From Bacillus thuringiensis (GTDB lineage Bacteria; Bacillota; Bacilli; Bacillales; Bacillaceae_G), in contig NZ_CP012100.1 of assembly GCF_001182785.1 (NCBI RefSeq), positions 434,001 through 498,000 on the forward strand: DNA of 64,000 bases. Reading direction: 5' to 3'. This document shows, in pieces, positions 1 to 7,815 of this stretch. The first letter of the stretch is position 1. Each line of letters begins with the position of its first letter. The position numbers and the translations under genes are program-made. The notes below the pieces were generated by a model. The model ran no database searches and was not told the DNA's origin. It saw only the letters and a list, made by a program, of their open reading frames with translations.

Positions 1-273
1 AAGAGAGAAATGGGTCCTTTTCTTGAGAGATTACAGGAGTTGGAAGAACAGTTAAATAAAGAACTTGAATCAACTCATGATACTAATGAATTAGAAAATG
101 ACAGAGAATCTAAAAAGACAAGTGAATTTATTCAGAAGGTAATAGACCCCATTTCAAAGAGACTTGAAGTAATTGAGCGATCAGCACAAGTTCGTAAAAG
201 TCTTGGGGCTGATGCCAAACCAACAAACGAGATGAGAAAACCAGTAAATAAATGGGTAGGATTAGATCTATAA
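1..273 (+). CDS. C-terminal end of a phage head gene (cut by window edge)
   Basis: The frame is already open at base 1, so the ATG at 10 is probably internal and this is the last ~90 residues of a larger gene. What is visible is a charged, mostly helical tail rich in Glu and Lys. It sits directly in front of the major capsid gene, the place where PBSX-like phages carry a protease/scaffold-type protein (XkdF). I infer a scaffold or head-maturation role from position only; no catalytic motif lies in the visible part. Confidence 0.6.
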   Translation, partial: KREMGPFLERLQELEEQLNKELESTHDTNELENDRESKKTSEFIQKVIDPISKRLEVIERSAQVRKSLGADAKPTNEMRKPVNKWVGLDL

Positions 274-293
274 AGATAAGGAGAAATGAATCT

Positions 294-1274
294 ATGAATA
301 ATAAAGAATTATTAGCACGTATTGAACGAATTGAAAAGAGTACAATGACAACAGGAGGAATGAAAGCGGGGCTATTATATCCGGAACAAAGTAAAGAATT
401 TTTCCGAATGGTATTTGATGCAACTCCATTTTCTCAATTGCATCGCAAAGAGATTCGTAAAGCGAAAAAAGGTGAATTAGATAAAATTGCAATCGGTGGT
501 CGAATTTTACGTAGGAAAATGGAAAATAGTGATGATGGCTATCGAGCGGGTGTAGAAACGTCGAAAGTTGAATATGATACAGTTTCTATTCGTTTACCAT
601 GGGAGATTACGGAGGAGCTACTTCGAGAAAATATCGAAGGTGAAGGATATGAAGATACTGTTATGACATTAATGTCAACTCAGTTAGGTATTGACCTTGA
701 AGATCTTCATTGGAATGGGGATGTAACTTCAGAAGATCCATTTCTTCAAATTAATGATGGCTGGTTAAAACAAATTAAACAATCAAGTAAATCTCATATT
801 GTCGATCATTTTAAATTAGTGACGGGAACGGGAGATGCTGAAGCTAGCGCCGGATTTAGTAAAGACTCAATCTTTAATTTATCTAAGGCGATGCCTAATA
901 AATATAAAAATGAAGGTTTAAAGTGGATTATGTCACCTGCTCGTAGAGAGAAGTGGATTGAATATTTAACAACTCGTTCAACTGGCTTAGGTGATGCTGC
1001 GTTATTAGGTACAGGGGATCAAGTTAATAAGCCGTTAGGGTATGAGATTGTTACAGTTCCTTCTCTTCAAGATGATGTAATTATTTTTGCAGATCCTAAA
1101 AACTTTATTGCGGTAAATACGTATGACACGCGAGTTCGTAAGACTGTAGAAGGTAAATCTGCTGTTATGGAAGATAAGCGATTCTATGTTATTCATTTGG
1201 ATGATGATGCAGTTATTCAAGAAATGGACGCAGTAGCAATTCTTACTAATATACCTGATAAATTTGGAAATTAA
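294..1274 (+). CDS. Phage major capsid protein
   Basis: A 326-residue protein that should form the icosahedral shell. The frame opens at 252, but the ATG at 294 has an AAGGAG ten bases upstream and removes overlap with the preceding gene, so it is preferred. The length, the acidic/polar N-terminus and the central WEITEELLREN segment fit HK97-fold capsid proteins of Gram-positive phages. It follows the head gene and precedes connector-type genes, the normal order. There is no long N-terminal delta domain, so any scaffold is probably the upstream gene. The fold is inferred from resemblance and order. Confidence 0.8.
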   Translation: MNNKELLARIERIEKSTMTTGGMKAGLLYPEQSKEFFRMVFDATPFSQLHRKEIRKAKKGELDKIAIGGRILRRKMENSDDGYRAGVETSKVEYDTVSIRLPWEITEELLRENIEGEGYEDTVMTLMSTQLGIDLEDLHWNGDVTSEDPFLQINDGWLKQIKQSSKSHIVDHFKLVTGTGDAEASAGFSKDSIFNLSKAMPNKYKNEGLKWIMSPARREKWIEYLTTRSTGLGDAALLGTGDQVNKPLGYEIVTVPSLQDDVIIFADPKNFIAVNTYDTRVRKTVEGKSAVMEDKRFYVIHLDDDAVIQEMDAVAILTNIPDKFGN

Positions 1275-1290
1275 GTAAGGTAATTTGCAT

Positions 1291-1455
1291 ATGAAGATTA
1301 TAGAATTAAAACTAGGCGGTACATATACTGCATATGGCTATACTTTTTTTAACGGAGTAAAGGAAAAGGTTGCAAATGAGAAAGCAAACTATTTACTAAG
1401 TACAGGACATTTTAAGTTAATAGATAGTATAGAGGTTAAAAAGAAAGAGAAGTAA
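1291..1455 (+). CDS. Small phage head/connector protein (YqbF-like)
   Basis: A 54-residue ORF starting at an ATG preceded by TAAGG. It has a beta-rich N-terminal half (GGTYTAYGYTFFNG) and a lysine-rich tail. The pattern of a short beta-barrel start followed by 'YLLSTGHFKL' resembles the N-terminal domain of B. subtilis YqbF, found in the same place of PBSX/skin-type head modules. It lies between the capsid gene and the first connector gene, 13 bases before the next ATG, so it is co-translated with the head operon. Its function is not known. Confidence 0.6.
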   Translation: MKIIELKLGGTYTAYGYTFFNGVKEKVANEKANYLLSTGHFKLIDSIEVKKKEK

Positions 1456-1468
1456 AAGAGGTGGAAGG

Positions 1469-2002
1469 ATGGAAATTACTGTACAGGACATAAAGAACAG
1501 GGTAAATGTTCAACGAATGCCCGATACGGTAATCCAGGAGCTCATTAGTCAATATGAATTGATTACTAAAAACTATTTGAGAAGTAAGCCAAGTAACCCA
1601 ATGAAAGAGAAAGTTAGAACAAGTAAATTGGCTTGGCTTTCTTTTCGAGCAGAAAATTTGATCAAGGTAATCCATATTGGTTCTGGAGAAGAAGTTACCA
1701 GTTCAGTTTTTTCTGATGGTTGCACTGTATATGGTTTAAGTGAGAATCAATTATATGAATTTGAGTATACCATACAAGATTATGATGGGCTTTTGACTTT
1801 AATGAAAAAATGCATCATCGATATGACGTGTTATGCGGTAATTCGAACAAATCTACAATATGAAAATATGAAAAAATCAGCAAATATCGGAGATTATTCA
1901 TATGAAATAAATATTGAATCGCTAGATGAAGAAACTGTTAATAAAAAGATTTTAAAAGTATTAAAAAAATACCGAAGTAGAAACCCTTTAATAGCATTAT
2001 GA
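1469..2002 (+). CDS. Phage head-tail connector (adaptor) protein
   Basis: A 177-residue protein with a strong Shine-Dalgarno (GAGGTGGAAGG). The N-terminus (MEITVQDIKNRV) and the helical body match the general form of YqbG/gp6-like adaptor proteins that dock under the portal. A central beta-containing stretch (residues ~55-100) interrupts the helices. Its place as first full-size gene after the capsid supports an adaptor role. Assignment rests on gene order and weak resemblance. Confidence 0.6.
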   Translation: MEITVQDIKNRVNVQRMPDTVIQELISQYELITKNYLRSKPSNPMKEKVRTSKLAWLSFRAENLIKVIHIGSGEEVTSSVFSDGCTVYGLSENQLYEFEYTIQDYDGLLTLMKKCIIDMTCYAVIRTNLQYENMKKSANIGDYSYEINIESLDEETVNKKILKVLKKYRSRNPLIAL

Positions 2003-2030
2003 ATGAAAGAATAGGCTGTGAGCATTAGAT

Positions 2031-2357
2031 ATGGAAGAATTATATATACATGAAGTAACTGTGAAAAGGAATCAAAAGGTAAAACAGCCGGCAGGAAATT
2101 TTAAAGAAGAGCCTGTCATTATTTATGAAAGAATGAAGTGTCGGGTAACAACACACACAGCAGTAGATAATGAAAGGTTAAAAAGAAATAAACAAAATTT
2201 TGAGCCGAATTTTAAAATTTATACTTCTGCAGAACATAACATCCATACAAATGATGTAATTTATTTTCATGATTATGTATTTGAGGTAAGAGGAGAACCA
2301 AGAAATCCATCATTTTTAAATCATCATATTGAATTGTATTGTGAGTTGTTGGAATAA
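2031..2357 (+). CDS. Phage head-closure protein (XkdH/YqbH-like)
   Basis: A 108-residue beta-rich protein. The pattern 'NDVIYFHDYVFEVRGEPRNPSFLNHHIELYCE' at the C-terminus is typical of head-closure proteins (DUF3599/XkdH type), which plug the connector and stop DNA leaking before tail attachment. It is second in the connector series, as expected. The upstream ribosome site is weak, so translation may be coupled to the preceding gene 28 bases upstream. Confidence 0.65.
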   Translation: MEELYIHEVTVKRNQKVKQPAGNFKEEPVIIYERMKCRVTTHTAVDNERLKRNKQNFEPNFKIYTSAEHNIHTNDVIYFHDYVFEVRGEPRNPSFLNHHIELYCELLE

Positions 2358-2358
2358 A

Positions 2359-2775
2359 ATGACGAATACATCAGAATTCATGGTTACACGTAATGTAGAA
2401 CAGGTTAAAGAACAACTTAATAAAATGATGGTAGAAAGAATTATAAGTGCTTGCAATCAACTGCAAAGAGAAATGAAACAAACAGTATCAGGTAGTCACA
2501 ATGGTGTGAAGTATAAAATTCCACGATCAAGTCGCACATATATTGCTTCAAAACCAGGAGAGACATTTGCTTCTAGAACGGGAGAATTACAAGATTCTAT
2601 TAAATATGGCTTACATATTACAGATAACGAAGTAGTAGGAACGATTGGAAGTCAATTAAAAAGAGCGGTGTATGTCGAAAATGGTACAAGTACTGTAGAA
2701 GCCCGACCTTTTTTCTTAAAAACGTTTGAAAAAGAGCGTGGGGAATTAAAAAGGACATTGGGAGGAGAACAATGA
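2359..2775 (+). CDS. HK97 gp10-like tail/neck completion protein
   Basis: The frame is open from 2329, but the ATG at 2359, just after the previous stop, gives MTNTSEF... and avoids overlap; 138 residues. The features typical of HK97-gp10-family proteins are the helical N-terminus, the mid-protein 'SRTGELQDSIKYG', then 'YVENGTSTVEARPFF' and a charged C-terminal helix. These proteins act at the head-tail joining interface. The stop overlaps the next start in an ATGA, so the two genes are translationally coupled. Confidence 0.75.
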   Translation: MTNTSEFMVTRNVEQVKEQLNKMMVERIISACNQLQREMKQTVSGSHNGVKYKIPRSSRTYIASKPGETFASRTGELQDSIKYGLHITDNEVVGTIGSQLKRAVYVENGTSTVEARPFFLKTFEKERGELKRTLGGEQ

Positions 2776-3188
2776 CGACAAAAGCGATTGCAACAATTAG
2801 AAATATTATTGAGAAAGATACAATTGTGCAAAGTAATCTATCGAAATATGAAGGAGAGCCCGCTCTAACATTTCAAACTGCACAAAATGATATGAAAATG
2901 CCTTATGTGGTAATGAGAATTGAATCTAATAATCCGGATGATATAGAGGTAATTGATCGTATGATCCTCACTTTTGATATATATTGTGGCCAAGGTGATT
3001 ATGAAAAAGCGGATGTAATTTCAAGGCGAATAGAACATTTGTTAGACAGAGAAGCGGGATTGTTAAGAGATTCTGGTATTATTACGATTCATCGAGCAGG
3101 CAGTATTACAGTTCCAGATGAAGATCCATCAATTATTCATATTAGTATTAAGTTTCTTGTACGGGTAGGAAGAATGGAATTATATTAA
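2772..3188 (+). CDS. Phage tail terminator/completion protein
   Basis: A 138-residue alpha/beta protein beginning in an ATGA overlap behind a GGAGGAG site. A helix, then 'MPYVVMRIESNNPDDIEVIDRMILTFDIYC', then a helix and a final strand match the tail-terminator fold (DUF3168/XkdJ group) that caps the tail tube. Gene order (after gp10-like, before tube) agrees. The specific family is inferred. Confidence 0.65.
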   Translation: MTTKAIATIRNIIEKDTIVQSNLSKYEGEPALTFQTAQNDMKMPYVVMRIESNNPDDIEVIDRMILTFDIYCGQGDYEKADVISRRIEHLLDREAGLLRDSGIITIHRAGSITVPDEDPSIIHISIKFLVRVGRMELY

Positions 3189-3200
3189 GGAGGGAAAAAA

Positions 3201-3797
3201 ATGAGTTGGAAGCTTATTAATGGTGTACGTGAGGGTACAACTGATAATTTTGTCATTGGACCGGGTGTAATGTATAAAGGTTTTAAAAGTGTAAAAGATC
3301 TAGGTGAGATGTTAGGAGCTACTACAGGTGGCTGTAAAGTCGGGTTTACTAGAGAATACTATGATGCTGATATTGATGGTGTTTTAGGAAAACTAGTTCG
3401 CGGAAAATGGCTATTAAAAGATGAACCACATATGGAGGTTACACTAGTAGAATTTACGAAAGAAAATTTAGAGTTAGCTCTACCAGGCGTAGATGTAGAT
3501 AGTACGACTGATAACGATTATAACATTGTAAAACCAACCAATGAAATTAAAGACGCAAGTTATAGTGATATTGCAATAGTAGGTGTAGTTTCAGGAAGTG
3601 ATATTCCGGTTATTTTTGTTATCCGAAATGCAATGGTAGTTTCTTCTGTAGAAATTGATTTAAAAGATGGTAAAGGAACTGTAGGACTTAAATGCAAATT
3701 TATTGGTCATTATAGTGAAAGTTCGCCTAATACACCCCCTTATGAAATTTATTTACCAAAGAAAAAAGCACCTAAATTACCTACAACAAGTAAATAA
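3201..3797 (+). CDS. Major tail tube protein
   Basis: A 198-residue protein with a strong AAGGAGGG site 12 bases downstream of the terminator gene. It has alternating strands and glycine turns, and lies where phages encode the tube subunit, just before the tail chaperones. No sheath gene lies beside it, so a non-contractile siphovirus tail is the simplest reading. A hairpin overlapping its stop codon (3779-3806) could lower transcription of the less abundant downstream proteins. Confidence 0.75.
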   Translation: MSWKLINGVREGTTDNFVIGPGVMYKGFKSVKDLGEMLGATTGGCKVGFTREYYDADIDGVLGKLVRGKWLLKDEPHMEVTLVEFTKENLELALPGVDVDSTTDNDYNIVKPTNEIKDASYSDIAIVGVVSGSDIPVIFVIRNAMVVSSVEIDLKDGKGTVGLKCKFIGHYSESSPNTPPYEIYLPKKKAPKLPTTSK

Positions 3798-3812
3798 GTT
3801 GTAGGTTTTATT
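3779..3812 (+). terminator. Hairpin terminator overlapping the tail-tube stop codon
   Basis: ACCTACAAC (3779-3787) pairs perfectly with GTTGTAGGT (3798-3806) over a 10-base loop and is followed by TTTATTTTT. The stop codon lies in the loop. It probably acts as a partial terminator within the late operon. Confidence 0.7.
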
Positions 3813-3839
3813 TTTAGGTTATAAAAGGAGATATTGAAT

Positions 3840-4337
3840 ATGACAACAATGCTAGAAAAAATGATGCATAATAGTACAGAAATTACAATTTCGGGTCAGA
3901 AGATGAAGATGAGACGTTTAAATGTAAAAGATGTTTGGCGTTTTACTAAGATTATTTCTAAAGTTGGTCGTCATGCAATGACTGATTTTATGGAGTTTGG
4001 GAAAGAAAAGAATGAAATCGATGAAAAAATTCAATTGGCCCAAATGAATGAAGAGCAACAAGAACAGTTAAATGAAATTGAAAAACAAAAAAAAGAAAAG
4101 GGTTTAGAGTTTGTCTTTCAATTATTGTCTATGATTCCGGAATGTGAAGATGAGTTTTCGGAATTTTTCTCTAGTCTATTACAGATTAAGCGTGAAGAAT
4201 TCGATCAGTTACCACCAGAAGCCATGGTAGCAGTTATTGAAGGATTATTAGAAAGCGAAGATTTAATGTCTTTTTTCAATCAGGTCAAGGGTCTAATCAA
4301 ATCTCAAAGTCTCAAGTGGAACAAACAAGAAATGTAG
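3840..4337 (+). CDS. Tail assembly chaperone, G-type short product
   Basis: The track of codons opens at a TTG at 3834, but the ATG at 3840 has the better distance (9 bases) from AAGGAG; 165 residues. The protein is helical and acidic with a coiled coil around residues 55-90, as in lambda gpG-like chaperones that bind the tape measure. Near its end lies T TTT TTC (4271-4277), a classical -1 slippery heptamer in the right frame. A fraction of ribosomes should therefore move into the next ORF, giving a longer G-T-like fusion. Confidence 0.8.
   Translation: MTTMLEKMMHNSTEITISGQKMKMRRLNVKDVWRFTKIISKVGRHAMTDFMEFGKEKNEIDEKIQLAQMNEEQQEQLNEIEKQKKEKGLEFVFQLLSMIPECEDEFSEFFSSLLQIKREEFDQLPPEAMVAVIEGLLESEDLMSFFNQVKGLIKSQSLKWNKQEM
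4271..4277 (+). promoter_or_regulatory. -1 programmed ribosomal frameshift site
   Basis: The zero-frame codons TTT TTC are preceded by T, giving the X XXY YYZ heptamer. A -1 slip continues as Gln-Ser-Gly-Gln-Gly-Ser into the downstream frame, which is open across the overlap. The downstream ORF's own first codon (GTG 4316) has no ribosome site. Confidence 0.8.
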
Positions 4338-4720
4338 AAAATGACTCTAATAAATACATAGAAGAAACAGAGCAAAATATGCTAAGGGCTTTTGATAAAG
4401 TCCAAAAACGGTATGGATGGACAGATGATTATGTCTTATCCATACCGTATTCTCGTTTAATGGACTTATTTTCTTTTATTAGTCAGGAAGAGCAGCAAGA
4501 AGAATTAAATGAATGGAAAAAGATGGCCTTTATCGGATTTCAAACAAGGCAATTAGAAGAAGGAACAACTTTTCAGGACTATTTGCAAGCTTTTGGACTT
4601 ACGGAATCTACGTCGGATGGGGAAGAAAATGAGACTATGGAAGTTTGGTCCAAAGATGAATGTATCAACCATGCAAATAAGCTGATTGCAGAGTTTCAGT
4701 TTGAAGACGATCAGGAATAA
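4278..4720 (+). CDS. Tail assembly chaperone, T-type extension (frameshift product)
   Basis: This is the -1 frame relative to the chaperone gene, open through the end of that gene and on for about 148 codons after the slip site. The visible domain (KRYGWTDDYVLSIPYSRLMDLF) is typical of the C-terminal chaperone extension (gpT-like) in siphoviruses. No Shine-Dalgarno precedes the only early start (GTG at 4316), so it is most likely made only as a fusion. It ends 30 bases before the tape measure gene, as in lambda-type tail modules. Confidence 0.75.
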
Positions 4721-4750
4721 AAAACTTCCTAGTTAGAAAGGGGGGAGTGA

Positions 4751-7135
4751 ATGTTTACAGAAGTATTCCAGTTGTTTGGTACAATTGGAATTAAAGCAGA
4801 TGAAGCTTATAAGGATTTAGCAAAGTTTGAGGAAAGTTTACAAAAGGCTTCTAAAAACATACAAGAAAAATTTCAAAAACCAGCAGAAGTACTTAATCAA
4901 ATAAATGGCCAAATTCAAAAATTTGGTAACGGGGCGACCAATGTTTTTGGGAAGATTGGTAACAAAGCGGATCAGGCATATAAAGGTGTAGAAAAGTTTG
5001 AAGAGAGAGTGCAAAAAGCCTCTAATACAATGCAAGAAAAAATCCAAAAATCAGCAGATTCTCTTGGGAATATTAGTAAGCAAATGCAAACGTTTGGTGA
5101 CACTATTTCAAATAAAGTTACAAAACCTATAGAACAAGTCAATAGCAAAGCTTTACAATTTGCTACCGATTTGGAAGGTTCTCAAAAAAAACTACAGGAT
5201 ATGCTTGGGTTAACTGAAAAAGATGCAAAGAGTTTGGCTGGAACTATTCAACCTATCGCTCAACAAGTCGTGAAGATTTCCAATATAGTAATACCATCGT
5301 TGAAGCAAACGGTTGAGTTAATCAAATCTGTTTCTAGTCTTATATCTAAGGCGAGTGAAATCATTGGTGGCCTTGTAAATATAGTTAAAACATTAATGCA
5401 AATACCGGGTGCAATTACGGCGATTATTAAAGATGCCTTAAAACTAATTAAAGTTTTTAGTGAGTTCGCACAGATATTGACTGGTCTTGGAAAATCAATG
5501 TTTTCATTAGTATTAAGTCCATGGGGCATTGCAATACTTTTAATGGTTGGTTTAGTATATGTGCTGTATAAAAATTGGGATTCAATTGTGAAATATACAA
5601 AGCAGGCAGTGCAATGGATCAGTGATATTTGTTCTAAAGCCTGGGATGCTATCGTTAAAGTTGCGAAGTCAGTATGGGATAGCTTGTCAAAGTTTTTCTC
5701 AAGTTTTTGGGAAGGAACAAAAAAAGTATTCCAATCTGCGGTATCGTTTATAGATAAAATACTTAGCGGGGCATGGAAAATAATTACTACTGTAATTACA
5801 ATGTATATCAACATATGGAAAAAGACATTTGAAATTGGTTGGAATTTAATAAAAACGATATTTAATACAGTGCTAAACGTAATAAAAAGTGTTGTTAAGT
5901 TTGCTTTAGAATTTATTAAAAGCTATATTTCTACTGCTATTAAAACATGGCAAAATATTTTTAAAACTGGCTGGGATATTATAAAAACAGTTTTTACGAC
6001 GGTGCTAAACTTTTTGAAAACATTTATAAGTGGTGCATTTCAAGCAATTCGCAGCATAATTACGACTGTGATGAATGGGATAAAAACCGTCATTTCTACA
6101 GTGTGGAATGGAATAAAGGCAATTTTTACGACTGTATTAAACTTCTTAAAATCAGTTGTAAGTAGTGTGTTTCAAGCAATTCATAGCATAATTACAACTG
6201 TAATGAATGGAATAAAGACGGTTATTTCTACGATTTGGAATGTAATTAAAACAGTTTTTATAACTGTATTAGAGACTATAAAGAATTTTGTGGTTACAGC
6301 ATTTCATTTTATAAAAAACACAATTACGACTGTAATGGATATCGTAAAGTCTATTATTGTAACCGCATGGAATTTTATTAAAGAAACAATAATAGTTGCT
6401 GTTCGGACATTTGTTAACTTTGTGGTGGATAACTTTAATAAGATAAAAAACACAATATTTAGTGTTGTTGGTGCTATTAGAGATTTCATAGTAAGTAACT
6501 TTGCAGCAATTAAAAAAGCTATCGTCGGAGCGTTTGACGGCATTGTTGATACAGTAAAGGATGTATTCGGTAAAGTTGGTTCTATAGTTAAAGGGATAGC
6601 AAACGACGCTGTAAGCTGGGGGAAAGATATTATTGCTGGTATTGGTAAAGGTATGACATCTATGGCTGGCTGGGTTGTTGATAAAGCTAAAGGCGTTGTA
6701 GACGGAATACCAAAAGCAGTTAAAAGTTTCTTTGGTATAAAATCTCCTTCGCGTCTAATGATGGAATACGGCGGATATATTACAGAAGGTCTTGGTGTAG
6801 GGATGGAAAAAATGATTCCGGCTGTAGACAAGGCTTCTGGATTGTTAAATAAAGCGGTTGTTCCACCAAAACCAATGCAACTAGTAACAGATGTATCTAC
6901 TCGAATTGGACAAATGGGTGCACATTCTGCTGATATGATTGGAAAAGCTGCACATCCATTTGGTGGGCACTCTTCTGTTGAAAAGAAAACTGATAAAGGT
7001 GTTACAATTCAAAATGCTACATTCAAAGTTGCTGTTGAAAAATTGCAAACCGCAGAGGATTTTGTGAAAATGAGAAAATTACTACAAAACGTAGTTGCTG
7101 ACGATCTAATGGGAATGGCGGTGCGGAATGTATGA
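4751..7135 (+). CDS. Tail tape measure protein
   Basis: A 794-residue protein with a GGGGGG-type ribosome site. It should set tail length and lie inside the tube. The N-terminus holds two copies of a ~70-residue helical repeat (around residues 14-50 and 75-111, both with KAD-AYK and KFEE). A strong hydrophobic region follows (~residues 170-280), then a run of related amphipathic segments, each of the kind 'TTVMNGIKTVIST' (residues ~340-590). The C-terminal GIKSPSRLM motif is typical of Gram-positive tape measures. At the usual ~1.5 Angstrom per residue the tail would be about 120 nm; that is an estimate. No peptidase or lysozyme domain is seen. Confidence 0.9.
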   Translation: MFTEVFQLFGTIGIKADEAYKDLAKFEESLQKASKNIQEKFQKPAEVLNQINGQIQKFGNGATNVFGKIGNKADQAYKGVEKFEERVQKASNTMQEKIQKSADSLGNISKQMQTFGDTISNKVTKPIEQVNSKALQFATDLEGSQKKLQDMLGLTEKDAKSLAGTIQPIAQQVVKISNIVIPSLKQTVELIKSVSSLISKASEIIGGLVNIVKTLMQIPGAITAIIKDALKLIKVFSEFAQILTGLGKSMFSLVLSPWGIAILLMVGLVYVLYKNWDSIVKYTKQAVQWISDICSKAWDAIVKVAKSVWDSLSKFFSSFWEGTKKVFQSAVSFIDKILSGAWKIITTVITMYINIWKKTFEIGWNLIKTIFNTVLNVIKSVVKFALEFIKSYISTAIKTWQNIFKTGWDIIKTVFTTVLNFLKTFISGAFQAIRSIITTVMNGIKTVISTVWNGIKAIFTTVLNFLKSVVSSVFQAIHSIITTVMNGIKTVISTIWNVIKTVFITVLETIKNFVVTAFHFIKNTITTVMDIVKSIIVTAWNFIKETIIVAVRTFVNFVVDNFNKIKNTIFSVVGAIRDFIVSNFAAIKKAIVGAFDGIVDTVKDVFGKVGSIVKGIANDAVSWGKDIIAGIGKGMTSMAGWVVDKAKGVVDGIPKAVKSFFGIKSPSRLMMEYGGYITEGLGVGMEKMIPAVDKASGLLNKAVVPPKPMQLVTDVSTRIGQMGAHSADMIGKAAHPFGGHSSVEKKTDKGVTIQNATFKVAVEKLQTAEDFVKMRKLLQNVVADDLMGMAVRNV

Positions 7136-7815
7136 GTATATTAAAAACATTGCATAGAAGAGCTGGTTCATATCATCTCTTATGGGATGCTACAGAATTA
7201 AAAAGTACAATTAAATATACTATTAATTTTTCATGGCCTGGGACATATAATTTTTCTTTTATGTCCCAAGTTCCTATTGGTTCTGATGGTATGTTACCAG
7301 ATAAATACTTTATTGTTCGGGTAAATGGTATTGAAAAATTTAGAGCAAGAGGTGCTTATGCCTGGGAAGCAAGAGAAATTTTTGTTGGTGCAGGGCCACA
7401 AACAATTGAATTTACAACAAGCGGTTACGGTTCTTCTGACGTAGCCTATTTGCGTGATGTTTATTATCATGCATATGGACCTATACCTACAATTGCAATG
7501 ATTGAACAAACGAAAATGCCTAAATCCTTAAACGGATTAAAAAATTACAATGTTATGCATGGATATCCTCGTTACCAAAGTACTGGTAATAAAGGATGTG
7601 AAGTAGAATTTACTGCTTTATTCAATGATATCAGTCATTGGCGTGAGTTCATGGGGGAAATATATCGCCCTCATATTATTACAGGTGATTACGGTACCTA
7701 TGGTGGTATTATTCCACCTAATGAAGTTGATGCAATACGTAAAGGAACGCTAGTAATAGCAAAGTGTAAATTAATATCTATGTCACAAGCAGGTATTGGA
7801 GTTGATGGAATGTGA
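7132..7815 (+). CDS. Distal tail protein (Dit-like)
   Basis: A 227-residue protein whose ATG overlaps the tape-measure stop (ATGA). It is beta-rich and occupies the position between tape measure and hub, where the distal tail protein is normally encoded. The segment 'PDKYFIVRVNGIEKFRARG' with its following strands could be a carbohydrate-binding-like lobe. I see no diagnostic motif, so the name rests on position. It overlaps the next start (ATGTGA). Confidence 0.55.
   Translation: MSILKTLHRRAGSYHLLWDATELKSTIKYTINFSWPGTYNFSFMSQVPIGSDGMLPDKYFIVRVNGIEKFRARGAYAWEAREIFVGAGPQTIEFTTSGYGSSDVAYLRDVYYHAYGPIPTIAMIEQTKMPKSLNGLKNYNVMHGYPRYQSTGNKGCEVEFTALFNDISHWREFMGEIYRPHIITGDYGTYGGIIPPNEVDAIRKGTLVIAKCKLISMSQAGIGVDGM

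Noticed and set aside
5260..5814. Long minus-strand ORF (184 codons) inside the tape measure gene
   Set aside because: It is fully inside the tape measure gene, has no ribosome site, and its hydrophobic composition mirrors the repeats on the other strand.
6304..6831. Minus-strand ORF of 175 codons in the tape measure gene
   Set aside because: A shadow of the repetitive coding strand; no start signals and no recognisable protein features.
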